Of a DNA stretch of 8,940 bases, positions 1 to 6,881 are shown piece after piece. How positions within the stretch are numbered: the stretch's first letter is position 1; the number at the start of each line of letters is the position of its first letter. A model generated the notes under the pieces. The model saw only the letters and a list, made by a program, of their open reading frames with translations. It was not told the DNA's origin and made no database searches. This stretch comes from an uncultured Clostridia bacterium (GTDB lineage Bacteria; Bacillota; Clostridia; Oscillospirales; Acutalibacteraceae): positions 1-8,940 of the forward strand of contig CAMVYG010000081.1 of assembly GCA_947171615.1 (NCBI GenBank), read 5' to 3'. The translations under genes and the position numbers were made by a program.

Positions 1-1143
1 GAGGTACTGGATCAGCTCCGGCTGGAGATCCATGTGCTCTCCATCGATCCATTCCACCGGTACAGTTTTTTCCACATTGGCCACCTTGTCGATTTCCGCA
101 TAGCCATAGCGAAGGAGATACGGTTCATTGGAGATCCGTTCAAAGGTTGCCATCACGCCGGTTTTCCCGGCGATCCCCAGGGAAACTGCCGCTGCGCCAA
201 TGCGTTCAGCTTCTCCGATATCTGTTTCCGAGGAAAGATGGGCGGCAGCCCGCTGCAAAACATTCAACTCGATGGGCCGTACCTTACAGCCGATTTTATC
301 CAGCAGAAGCTGGCCCAGAACATGAGCCGCTCCGGAAAGCTGGCGGTGGCCAAAGGCATCCATCTTGCTTTGCGCGGCCACATAGGTTCCGTCTTTGTAA
401 CGGATCCCCTCAGATACGGCGATGATCAGATGATTTTCCTTTGCCATCAGCTCCTTGACCCGGCAAAGGAATTTTTCATTCTCAAAGGGAATTTCCGGCA
501 TACAAATCAGCTGGGGAGCGGTACAGCCCGGCCGCCTGGCCAAAGCGGCGGCAGCGGTAAGCCAGCCGGCGTTGCGCCCCATGATCTCCACCAGTGTGAT
601 GGAATCGGGAGTATAAATGGCGCTGTCACAGGCGATCTCCGCCATGGTGGTGGCAATATAGCGGGCCGCGGAGCCAAAGCCGGGGGTGTGGTCTGTGCAG
701 GCCATATCGTTATCAATGGTTTTGGGAATACCGATGATCCGAATATCATCTCCAAAGGTTTTGCAGTAAGCGGAAAGCTTGTTTACGGCGTCCATGGAAT
801 CGTTGCCGCCGATGTAGAAAAAATACCGGATCCCCCATCGGCGCAGGATCTCCCGCAGGGCTTCATATTCCTGATCGGGCTGTTCCGCCAACCGTTTCCG
901 GCAGGAGCCAAGCGCCATGGCAGGGGTGGCTTTTAAGCAGGCAAAATCCTTTTCAGACCGCAGCAGGGGCCGCAGCTCCACAAAGTTTTCCTGCAAAATG
1001 CCCTCTACGCCATTTTTTGCTCCGTAAATCTTTTCGATCTCCGGGCATTCCATGGCCTGGCGAACAGCCCCGGCCAGGGAAGCGTTTATTGCTGCGGTAG
1101 GTCCGCCAGATTGTGCAATCAGCATATTTCCCCGAAGCGACAT
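1..1143 (-). CDS. pfp: Pyrophosphate-type 6-phosphofructokinase (3' end cut by window edge)
   Basis: Phosphorylates fructose 6-phosphate to fructose 1,6-bisphosphate in cytosolic glycolysis; the donor is probably pyrophosphate, making the step reversible. 381 residues are visible, and roughly 30 or more C-terminal residues lie outside the window. Visible PFK motifs: SGGPTAAIN near the N terminus (12-20), GGNDSM (112-117), PKTIDND (140-146, catalytic Asp region) and MGRNAGW (188-194). In ATP-dependent bacterial enzymes, the two positions that contact the ATP phosphates and ribose are both Gly (GGDGS and PGTIDND). Here they are Asp and Lys, the combination known to favour pyrophosphate. I place the start at 1143 because GGGAG lies 8 bases upstream. 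An in-frame ATG at 1158 directly abuts its only SD-like bases, and one at 1125 would trim the N terminus. The gene has its own promoter and is probably monocistronic with respect to gluQRS. The family is certain; donor specificity is inferred from two residues. Confidence 0.94.
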   Translation of the reverse strand, partial: MSLRGNMLIAQSGGPTAAINASLAGAVRQAMECPEIEKIYGAKNGVEGILQENFVELRPLLRSEKDFACLKATPAMALGSCRKRLAEQPDQEYEALREILRRWGIRYFFYIGGNDSMDAVNKLSAYCKTFGDDIRIIGIPKTIDNDMACTDHTPGFGSAARYIATTMAEIACDSAIYTPDSITLVEIMGRNAGWLTAAAALARRPGCTAPQLICMPEIPFENEKFLCRVKELMAKENHLIIAVSEGIRYKDGTYVAAQSKMDAFGHRQLSGAAHVLGQLLLDKIGCKVRPIELNVLQRAAAHLSSETDIGEAERIGAAAVSLGIAGKTGVMATFERISNEPYLLRYGYAEIDKVANVEKTVPVEWIDGEHMDLQPELIQYL

Positions 1144-1151
1144 AATTTTGA

Positions 1152-1156
1152 CTCCC
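1152..1156 (-). promoter_or_regulatory. Ribosome binding site deciding the phosphofructokinase start
   Basis: GGGAG on the minus strand with an 8-base spacer to the ATG at 1143. This favours that start over the in-frame ATG at 1158, whose upstream AAGGA has no spacer. Confidence 0.65.
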
Positions 1157-1205
1157 ATTTCCTTTTTCCAGGTTCCTTCCGGCAAAGCCGACAGGATCTA
1201 TCACC

Positions 1206-1234
1206 AGTATAGCATAAAATGGCAAAGAAGCCAA
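1206..1234 (-). promoter_or_regulatory. Sigma-A-type promoter of the phosphofructokinase gene
   Basis: On the minus strand, TTGGCT (1234-1229) and TATACT (1211-1206) are separated by exactly 17 bases. The TGC just before the -10 box makes an extended -10 element. Transcription would begin near 1199, giving a leader of about 55 bases before the ATG at 1143. The spacing, extended -10 and position make this the best promoter in the window. No operator is evident around it. Confidence 0.72.
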
Positions 1235-1279
1235 GCCCCCAAGTTTTCCGAAGGCCGGAAAGAGGCGGAAGGAAAATGC

Positions 1280-1307
1280 GGAATTAGGAATGAGCAAAGA
1301 GGAAAGG
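1280..1307 (+). repeat. Degenerate heptamer array, GGAATTA type
   Basis: Four consecutive 7-base units follow one another: GGAATTA, GGAATGA, GCAAAGA and GGAAAGG. The first two differ at one position, while the last two are loose matches in a purine-rich context. The period equals that of the two clearer NNNCTAA arrays in this window, but the sequence differs. It lies upstream of the phosphofructokinase promoter. The call is weak because purine-rich DNA can mimic such periodicity. Confidence 0.4.
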
Positions 1308-1321
1308 TCGAGGCAAGGCAA

Positions 1322-1347
1322 TAAACTATTTAATAAATTGCAGTTTA
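1322..1347. repeat. AT-rich imperfect palindrome
   Basis: The arms TAAACTATTTA and TAAAT-tgc-AGTTTA pair over 11 positions with a 3-base bulge on one side. There is no T run, so it is a poor intrinsic terminator. It could be an operator or a chance feature of an AT-rich spacer. Confidence 0.3.
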
Positions 1348-1460
1348 ACACACGCCCTTGGCTTTCCTGAAAGGGGTGCTACTATTTGTTAGTACACGAA
1401 ATTCCAATTTAGCAAGCCGGATGTTTTCTTTGGAAGCCATGAACCGTAAACAATGCGCTG

Positions 1461-2405
1461 CTAAAACCCTTCCGGCAGGCGGATATCCTCTCTCGGCACC
1501 TTATCCCAGGAAAAAAGGGGGATCAGCTCTTTGGGAGAAGCGGGCTCCGGTTTGTCCAGAATCCCGGCAAGAAAGGCAAGCCGCCCGATGATCTCCTCTC
1601 CGGAAAGGCCCTGTTCCCGCAGGGCGTCCAGGCTGTTGTCCCGGTCCCGCTTGGAAAGCCTGCGGCCATCCGGCCCCAGAAGCAGCGGGGTGTGGGTAAA
1701 TTCCGGCGGGGAAAAGCCCAGCAGCCGGTAAAGATAAAGCTGCCTTGGCGTGGAGGAAAGCAGATCCCTGCCCCGCACCACCTCTGTAATTCCCATGGCG
1801 GCGTCGTCTGCCACCACTGCCAGCTGATAGGCAAAGCCGCCGTCAGAGCGGCGAAGAATAAAATCCCCGCAGTCCTTTTCCAAATTCTGGCTGAATTTGC
1901 CGTAATGACCATCCTGAAAGGTGATGGTTTCCTCGGGCACCCGCAGCCGCAAAGCGGGAGAGCGGCCTTCCGAAAGCCTCTTTACCTCTGCCGGTGGCAG
2001 CTTCCGGCATTTCCCGGAATAGACCAATTCCCCATCGGAAGCGTGGGGGGCGCTGGCGGCATGAAGCTCCGCCCTGGTGCAAAAGCAGGGGTATAAAAGC
2101 CCCTGCTCCCGTAAGCGGGCCAAAAGTTCTTCATAAAACTCAGAGCGGTTGGACTGAAAATATTCCGCTCCGCCCTGCTCGCCGCCTTTGTCCCAGGTAA
2201 GTCCTAAAAAAGCCAGGTCCGCTTCTGCCTGACGGGCATATTCCCGGCGGCTCCGCTCCCGGTCCAGGTCTTCTATGCGCAGGACGATCTCTCCCCCCTT
2301 CGCTTTGGCCGAAAGCCAGGCAAGAAGGGAGCAAAACAGATTTCCAAGATGCAGCCTGCCGCTGGGAGATGGGGCAAAACGGCCGATCACGGTACCCTGC
2401 TTCAT
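1461..2405 (-). CDS. gluQRS: Glutamyl-Q tRNA(Asp) synthetase
   Basis: A truncated glutamyl-tRNA synthetase paralogue that attaches glutamate to the queuosine at wobble position 34 of tRNA-Asp rather than charging tRNA-Glu. The 314 residues match the short GluQRS type: a class I Rossmann catalytic domain with no anticodon-binding C-terminal domain (full GluRS is about 480 residues). Visible motifs: RFAPSPSGRLHLGN (9-22, HIGH region), RIEDLD (43-48) and LSKRD (250-254, KMSKS equivalent). A zinc site C107-x-C109 ... Y129-x3-C133 is diagnostic of GluQRS. The start at 2405 puts HLGN at the family's usual distance; extending to 2489 would add 28 residues overlapping cinA. Its ATG overlaps the cinA stop as ATGA (2402-2405), and the SD is weak (GAGAAAG), so translation is probably coupled to cinA. 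The host should make or salvage queuosine. Confidence 0.95.
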   Translation of the reverse strand: MKQGTVIGRFAPSPSGRLHLGNLFCSLLAWLSAKAKGGEIVLRIEDLDRERSRREYARQAEADLAFLGLTWDKGGEQGGAEYFQSNRSEFYEELLARLREQGLLYPCFCTRAELHAASAPHASDGELVYSGKCRKLPPAEVKRLSEGRSPALRLRVPEETITFQDGHYGKFSQNLEKDCGDFILRRSDGGFAYQLAVVADDAAMGITEVVRGRDLLSSTPRQLYLYRLLGFSPPEFTHTPLLLGPDGRRLSKRDRDNSLDALREQGLSGEEIIGRLAFLAGILDKPEPASPKELIPLFSWDKVPREDIRLPEGF

Positions 2406-3661
2406 GCTTTCTCGGGAACCACCGGCAGGCCGGAAAGATACCGGCGGGCCATATCCAGCGCCTGAGAGGCGGCGCAGTGGCGGTGCCATTCCCGGCTTTT
2501 TGTCCGCCCGATGGGAGCGCGCTTTGTCACCCAGGTATTTTTTCCGTCGCTTAAGGCAATATAGATCAGCCCCACAGGCTTTTCCGCCGTGCCGCCGTCC
2601 GGCCCGGCAATGCCGGTAATCCCAATGCCTATATCGCTGCCGGAGCGTTTTACAATCCCCTCCGCCATGGCCCGGGCCGTTTCCTCACTGACGGCGCCAA
2701 AGGCCGCAAAAACCTCATGAGGCACAAACAGCAGGGCTTCCTTGGCTTCGTTTGCATAGGTGACGCAGCCCATGTGAAACACAGAGGAAGAGCCAGGGAT
2801 ATCGGTGATCCGCTTGGCAAGCAGTCCACCGGTGCAGGACTCCGCCGTGGCAAGGGTTTTTCCCTGCTCCTTCAAAAGCGTGACCACCACTTCCTCCAGA
2901 GACTCTACATCCACGCTGTATACATAGTCTCCCAGCCGGGCCTTGATCTCCTCAATCAAGGGGTTGCACAGCTCGTCTGCTTCCTTTTCATCTCTTGCCC
3001 GGGCAGTTACCCGCAGAAAACATTCCCCTTCCTTAGCATAGGGGGCCAGGGTGGGATTTTCGCCGTTCATCTTATCGTCCATCAGCAGGGCCACCGGCGC
3101 TTCTCCCTTGCCGTAAATGTGAACATTGTGGGAAACGATCACCGCTTCCTGCCCCTGCTTCAAATAGGGAACGGCATAGTTTTTCAGCATGGGCTCCAGC
3201 TCGGAGGGCGGGCCGGGCAGCATCATGACCGTACAGCCGTTTTCCGCCGGGAACACACAGCCGGGAGCGGTGCCGTTGTCGTTTTGCAGCACAACGCAGC
3301 TCTCCGGCAAATAAGCCTGCTTTGCCTGGTTTTCACTGACGTGGCTTTCATTGAAATACGTTTCGATCCGCCGCAGGCTTTCCTCATGAAGCTTCAGCTT
3401 TTTTCCGGCGGCAGCCGCTGTGGTTTCCTTGGTAAGATCATCGGTGGTAGGCCCCAGGCCCCCTGTCATGATCAGCAGGTCACTGCGGGAAATGGCGGTT
3501 TCCACCGCTTCCCGCAGCCGCTGGGGATTATCCCCCACCACGGAGGAATGAAGCAGGCTGATCCCCAGGGCGGAAAGCTCCCGGGCTACAATGGCGGCAT
3601 CGGTATTCACCACCTGCCCCAAAAGCAATTCTGTTCCTACTGAAATAATTTCCGCATTCAT
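2402..3661 (-). CDS. cinA: CinA: ADP-ribose pyrophosphatase / NMN deamidase, two-domain
   Basis: A two-domain CinA of 419 residues, close to the usual length of about 415. The N-terminal molybdopterin-binding-fold domain (COG1058, about 1-170) shows ISVGTELLLGQVVNTDA (6-22) and MTGGLGPTTDD (65-75); in characterised homologues it hydrolyses ADP-ribose. The C-terminal PncC domain (about 255-410) shows TAESCTGG (272-279, with the proposed catalytic Ser275) and GITGIAGPDGG (347-357); it deamidates nicotinamide mononucleotide, returning it to NAD synthesis. The start at 3661 has AAAGGGG 7 bases upstream, with AGGAG just before that. It follows apeB after 30 bases and overlaps gluQRS by 4, so the three probably share a transcript. 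The name comes from competence and damage induction in other Firmicutes; no regulator site for that is visible here. Confidence 0.96.
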   Translation of the reverse strand: MNAEIISVGTELLLGQVVNTDAAIVARELSALGISLLHSSVVGDNPQRLREAVETAISRSDLLIMTGGLGPTTDDLTKETTAAAAGKKLKLHEESLRRIETYFNESHVSENQAKQAYLPESCVVLQNDNGTAPGCVFPAENGCTVMMLPGPPSELEPMLKNYAVPYLKQGQEAVIVSHNVHIYGKGEAPVALLMDDKMNGENPTLAPYAKEGECFLRVTARARDEKEADELCNPLIEEIKARLGDYVYSVDVESLEEVVVTLLKEQGKTLATAESCTGGLLAKRITDIPGSSSVFHMGCVTYANEAKEALLFVPHEVFAAFGAVSEETARAMAEGIVKRSGSDIGIGITGIAGPDGGTAEKPVGLIYIALSDGKNTWVTKRAPIGRTKSREWHRHCAASQALDMARRYLSGLPVVPEKA

Positions 3662-3691
3662 GCTGTATCCCCTTTCTCCTTGTAGGAAGAT

Positions 3692-4990
3692 TTACTTTAT
3701 CGTCCAGGCCCCCGGCTCTTTTCCCGGTGTGATCACAGCCTTATAAAACGCCGTCATGGCGTTTACCATATGGGCCACATCTTCCCTGCCCGCTGTCTCA
3801 TAAGGAGAGTGCATCGCAAGCTGGGGCAAGCCGATATCCACCGTGGGAATGGAAACCTGCCCGCCGGAGATCAGCCCCAAAGTCCCGCCGCCGGGGTTGG
3901 AGGAATGGTTGTAGAATTCCTGAGTGGGAACCCCTGCCTTTTCACAGATCCTTTGAAAGATCCCCGCCGTTACGCCGTCTGTGGCATAATGGGAGCTGTG
4001 CTTGATCACCACGCCTTTGTTCAGATAACACCGGCTGGTGGGATCTGCCTTTTCCGGATAATTGGGATGCACCGCATGGGCGTTGTCCGCCGAAAGCAGC
4101 AAGCCGTTTTGAATTGCCAGCTGCCGTTGTTCCTCATCCTTCCCCGCCGCCTTACAGATGCGGGAAAGCACATCGGAAAGGAAGGTTGCCCCCGCTCCCT
4201 GGCGGGTCATGCTGCCGGTTTCTTCATTGTCAAAGATAGCGCAGACCGTACAGTTTTCCGGATTTTCCCCTTGCAAAAAGGCGGTAACGGCGGAAAAGGC
4301 GCATTCCAGGTCGTCCAGCTTGGGGGCGGCAATAAATTCTTCTCCGGCGCCGAACACCGTTCCCCTCTGCCGGTGATACAGGTACAGGTCGTGGGAAAGA
4401 ATGTCTTCCCGCTTCACCCCAGCCTCTTCTGCCAGAAGCGAAAGAAACTCCGCCTCACTGCCGCCCAGCAGCGGCAGGGTATCCTTCTGAGGGTCTGTTT
4501 TAGAGCCGGAATTCGCCTCCCGGTTCATATGGATGGCAAGGCCGGGGATCAAAAGCAGATCCCGCCGCAGATTGATCAACAGGGTTTTCACTCCCTCTTC
4601 CGTGCGAACCGTAAGCCGCCCCGCCACGGAAAGAGGCCGGTCTGTCCAGAGATTCAGGGCCATGCCGCCGTAAACCTCGGTATTCAGCTTGGTATACTGC
4701 CCCTCCACCTTCATTTCCGGGCTGCCCTTGACCTTAAAGCAGGGAGAATCTCCGTGAGGCGCCACAATGGAAAAGGCGTGAAACTCCTTTTTGGGGAATC
4801 GGAAGGCGATCACAGAACTCATGCTCCGGGTGGTAAAATACCCCTTCCCCGGAGAAAGCTCCCAGGGCTCCGTTTCGGAAAGCTCGGTAAAACCCGCCTC
4901 TTTCAGCAGCTTTCCCACCGTTTCCACCGTATGGCAGGCGGTAGGGCTGCTCTCAATAAAATCAAAAAGCTCCGTGATTATTTTTTCCAT
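3692..4990 (-). CDS. apeB: M18 family metallo-aminopeptidase
   Basis: A cytosolic zinc aminopeptidase of the M18 (aspartyl aminopeptidase) family, 432 residues, without signal peptide or membrane segment. It should trim N-terminal residues, often acidic ones, from peptides. Expected dinuclear metal ligands and catalytic residues are visible: H79-x-D81 in APHGDSP, D226/D227 in KLDDLEC, E256-E257 in NEETGS, D302 in SADNAH and H394 in MHSPYE. FDNEETGS, NPGGGT and MHSPYETAG are typical of the family. I place the start at 4990, where AAAGGA sits 8 bases upstream; an upstream in-frame ATG at 5029 would add 13 unconserved residues. It is the first gene of the likely apeB-cinA-gluQRS operon, following the hydrolase gene after a 137-base gap with a heptamer array. 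A convincing promoter in that gap is not obvious. Substrate preference within M18 cannot be read. Confidence 0.95.
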   Translation of the reverse strand: MEKIITELFDFIESSPTACHTVETVGKLLKEAGFTELSETEPWELSPGKGYFTTRSMSSVIAFRFPKKEFHAFSIVAPHGDSPCFKVKGSPEMKVEGQYTKLNTEVYGGMALNLWTDRPLSVAGRLTVRTEEGVKTLLINLRRDLLLIPGLAIHMNREANSGSKTDPQKDTLPLLGGSEAEFLSLLAEEAGVKREDILSHDLYLYHRQRGTVFGAGEEFIAAPKLDDLECAFSAVTAFLQGENPENCTVCAIFDNEETGSMTRQGAGATFLSDVLSRICKAAGKDEEQRQLAIQNGLLLSADNAHAVHPNYPEKADPTSRCYLNKGVVIKHSSHYATDGVTAGIFQRICEKAGVPTQEFYNHSSNPGGGTLGLISGGQVSIPTVDIGLPQLAMHSPYETAGREDVAHMVNAMTAFYKAVITPGKEPGAWTIK

Positions 4991-5019
4991 GCTGATATTC
5001 CTTTCTTCTTGTTTATCCC

Positions 5020-5034
5020 GCGGCAGCACGCCGC
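5020..5034. other. GC-rich hairpin in the apeB leader
   Basis: GCGGC and GCCGC pair perfectly around a 5-base loop, about 30 bases upstream of the apeB start. In the minus direction it is followed by GGGATAAAC and has no T run, so it is not an intrinsic terminator. It might stabilise or attenuate the apeB leader. Confidence 0.35.
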
Positions 5035-5078
5035 ACTTCTTGCTTCAGGAGAATGCTGCGTGATGAAGGCCAGCTAGA

Positions 5079-5092
5079 TAAATATGTATTTA
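5079..5092. repeat. 14-base AT-rich inverted repeat upstream of apeB
   Basis: TAAATA and TATTTA flank a central TG (plus strand). The symmetry stops abruptly at both ends. The position between the hydrolase stop and apeB would suit an operator, but a chance AT palindrome is also likely. Confidence 0.3.
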
Positions 5093-5103
5093 CTACAATA
5101 CCC

Positions 5104-5138
5104 TTTCTAACAACTAACAACTAACGACTAATACCTAA
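5104..5138 (+). repeat. Heptamer array A, five NNNCTAA units, overlapping the hydrolase stop codon
   Basis: Five uninterrupted 7-base units of form NNNCTAA, with NNN = TTT, CAA, CAA, CGA and TAC. Read in the direction of transcription the unit is TTAGNNN. The hydrolase reading frame enters the array, passes the first TAG out of frame, and ends at the TAG of the second unit (5130-5128), so its last residues are repeat-encoded. The array shares TCTAACAACTAAC, and a preceding CCCTT, with array B at 7252-7286 in the same orientation. Confidence 0.85.
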
Positions 5139-6777
5139 CAACCGCTTCCAGCTTTCGGTTCACTGCTTCCCGCATGTCCAGAAGATACCGGGCGTTTCTG
5201 GGATATTCCGAGAACGTAATATCCGCAAAGCCCTCCACGGTTTTTTCCACGGTTTCCCGGTCTGTCAGGGCTTCCAGCAGCTCCAGGGCCCGCAAGTCCT
5301 GAAGGGCATGGTGAAATATTTTCAGCCGCAGAGAGCACAATGGTTCCCCATTCTCCCCGGGATAAACGGAAAAGGGATCTCCGCCGGGAAAAGCCCCGCC
5401 GCCGTCCGTTACACGGAAGGGGTCGATTTTGCTTTTGGATTCCTGAGAGTGCCAGAAATTATAGCCCCAATGCAAAAAGCCCCTGATCCGGTATTTGTAA
5501 AGCTGCAACCCTAAGATCCTGTTGCGGTAGGAGGGCATACTGAGAAACCGGTTCCCCACCTTTGCGTTCTGCCCGCAGCAATAGTAGGCCCACAGCTCCG
5601 GCACCTGCCGCTCCAGAAAAGGCTCAATATGGTTTGTGGCGGCAACGGGCTGCCGCACCAGACCCTGGTCGTAAAATTCCGGGTCGGACAGGGCGTCGAT
5701 CACCGGGCAGTCTCCCACCAGCTCCCGGATCATAGCCTTTGCACGGCTGTACTGCTCCAGTGCGTCTTTTCCCGGCTCATCGGAAACATGAAACAGCATT
5801 CTGTCCTTTAGCCCCATGCTTTGAAACAGCTCTGTCACCGCAGGCAGCAACTGGCGGAGAAAGGCCGTGTACTCCGGGGAGTCCGCCCTGACATCCCAGC
5901 CGAAGATCCGCTTTCTCTCCCCATGCTCCACAGCATAGACCGCCGGGGTAAATTTCGCACCCCATTGGGTAAATAACTGGTTTATTTCAAAATGGGTGAT
6001 CCCGCAGTCCAGTGCCAGATCTACAAAGCGCCGGAGTTTAGACAGCTCAAAGCGGTAAGAATCCCCCTGCTTTTCGATGTCTGCAAGCTGTACGCACAGG
6101 CGTTCTGTGCCCACGGCGGTATCCAGCGGCGGAGTAAGTACCGGGGTAAGCACTGTATTCATACCGGCCCTTGCCGCTTCCTTCAGATACGCGCCGATGA
6201 TTTTCCAATGCTCCTCCGAATACACCGGCACATTGTACTGTTCCGCCAAACAGTCCACATGGAACCACTGGGTAAATAAAAGCTTCTGCGCAGGCAGCCG
6301 GACAGGGATGACGGTAAGGGTAAAGGTACATTCCGCCCTGCCTTCCTCTCCCTCCACTGCAAAGCAAATGGGGTATTCTCCCCCGGGGCAGTCCTCCGGC
6401 ACGGTAAGATTTACCCAAACCGTGGTATTTAACGCGCTGTTGATTTCCAACGTATTCTTCCGAAGGGGAACCAGAATGTCGGGGAACACGCCGGAATCCA
6501 GCGTCAAATAATCGTCATCGTGGGCGTGTTCCGCCGGATAAGCGGCCAGTTCGCAGGGAACACTCTGCACCTGAAAAACCTGTACCGCGTCTTGCAGCGG
6601 AGAAGAGACTGACCAGCGAACCTCCGCCTTGCCCCAGCCCTCTTTTCTCAGTACGATCTGGTAAGCCAGCTCTTCTCCCTGCAAGGCTCCGGCGTGAAAA
6701 CACTCCGGAAAATCTGCTTTCCCGCTGGGGAAAATTTTCTCCAAAGAAGATACCTGACAAATTTTGATGTTTTCCAT
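5128..6777 (-). CDS. DUF4091 / GH123-like glycoside hydrolase
   Basis: 549 residues with the layout of DUF4091 proteins related to GH123: an N-terminal beta-rich region (about 1-160), a TIM-barrel core (about 165-490) and the C-terminal signature YPGENGEPLCSLRLK (472-486) followed by HHALQDLRALELLE. HVSDEP (330-335) carries an adjacent Asp333-Glu334 pair. In GH123 beta-N-acetylgalactosaminidases such a pair performs substrate-assisted hydrolysis of N-acetylated sugars. YYCCGQ (398-403) and FLHWGYNFW (434-442) match the aromatic substrate-pocket blocks of DUF4091. No signal peptide or membrane segment is seen, so it should act on imported oligosaccharides. The start at 6777 has AAAGGA 7 bases upstream. 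It lacks carbohydrate transporters or other glycosidases next to it, lies among housekeeping genes, and is bracketed by repeats, which suggests an acquired gene. The fold assignment is fairly sure; the substrate is not known. Confidence 0.85.
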   Translation of the reverse strand: MENIKICQVSSLEKIFPSGKADFPECFHAGALQGEELAYQIVLRKEGWGKAEVRWSVSSPLQDAVQVFQVQSVPCELAAYPAEHAHDDDYLTLDSGVFPDILVPLRKNTLEINSALNTTVWVNLTVPEDCPGGEYPICFAVEGEEGRAECTFTLTVIPVRLPAQKLLFTQWFHVDCLAEQYNVPVYSEEHWKIIGAYLKEAARAGMNTVLTPVLTPPLDTAVGTERLCVQLADIEKQGDSYRFELSKLRRFVDLALDCGITHFEINQLFTQWGAKFTPAVYAVEHGERKRIFGWDVRADSPEYTAFLRQLLPAVTELFQSMGLKDRMLFHVSDEPGKDALEQYSRAKAMIRELVGDCPVIDALSDPEFYDQGLVRQPVAATNHIEPFLERQVPELWAYYCCGQNAKVGNRFLSMPSYRNRILGLQLYKYRIRGFLHWGYNFWHSQESKSKIDPFRVTDGGGAFPGGDPFSVYPGENGEPLCSLRLKIFHHALQDLRALELLEALTDRETVEKTVEGFADITFSEYPRNARYLLDMREAVNRKLEAVVRY

Positions 6778-6820
6778 AATAAAGTCCTTTCTTCCAAGTT
6801 GTAGTTGCCCATTGCCTGCG

Positions 6821-6845
6821 GTTGGTTGTTTGTTATTGATTATTG
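6821..6845 (+). repeat. Degenerate heptamer array, ATTGATT type
   Basis: Consecutive 7-base units GTTGGTT, GTTTGTT, ATTGATT and a partial ATTG, sharing the pattern NTTNNTT. It lies in the 5' leader region of the hydrolase gene. The units are looser than in the NNNCTAA arrays, but the period is the same. Confidence 0.45.
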
Positions 6846-6871
6846 GAAAGGATAAGAGATTGTGCTAAACT
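6843..6871 (+). promoter_or_regulatory. Promoter-like sequence facing away from the hydrolase gene
   Basis: On the plus strand, TTGGAA (6843-6848) and TAAACT (6866-6871) lie 17 bases apart, with TGC preceding the -10 box, a layout matching the phosphofructokinase promoter. It points into the repeat block, and no plus-strand gene follows in this window. It may be a relic, the start of a non-coding or antisense transcript, or chance. Confidence 0.35.
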
Positions 6872-6881
6872 ATGATTTATC

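Larger units (their letters stand above)
1235..1460. other. Gene-free stretch between gluQRS and the phosphofructokinase promoter
   Basis: No open frame here has a ribosome binding site or a recognisable product, and I see no GC-rich hairpin followed by a T run to serve as a gluQRS terminator. It contains a purine-rich, period-7 stretch (1280-1307) and an AT-rich imperfect palindrome (1322-1347), both listed separately. A weak hairpin, TACTA and TAGTA around a 5-base loop, lies near 1380-1394. Otherwise I see nothing. Confidence 0.6.

Noticed and set aside
34..936. Long plus-strand open frame of 300 codons
   Set aside because: It lies opposite the phosphofructokinase, whose motifs are unmistakable on the minus strand.
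5020..5034. Intrinsic terminator of the hydrolase gene
   Set aside because: The hairpin lacks a following T run in the minus direction and sits nearer to apeB than to the hydrolase stop.
3770..5077. Plus-strand open frame of 435 codons
   Set aside because: It lies antisense to the M18 aminopeptidase; the GC-rich third-position pattern of the real gene keeps the opposite frame open.
5053..5124. Short plus-strand frame preceded by AGGAG and ending in array A
   Set aside because: The AGGAG is only one base from the ATG, the peptide (23 residues) has no features, and the stop is expected from the array in any frame.
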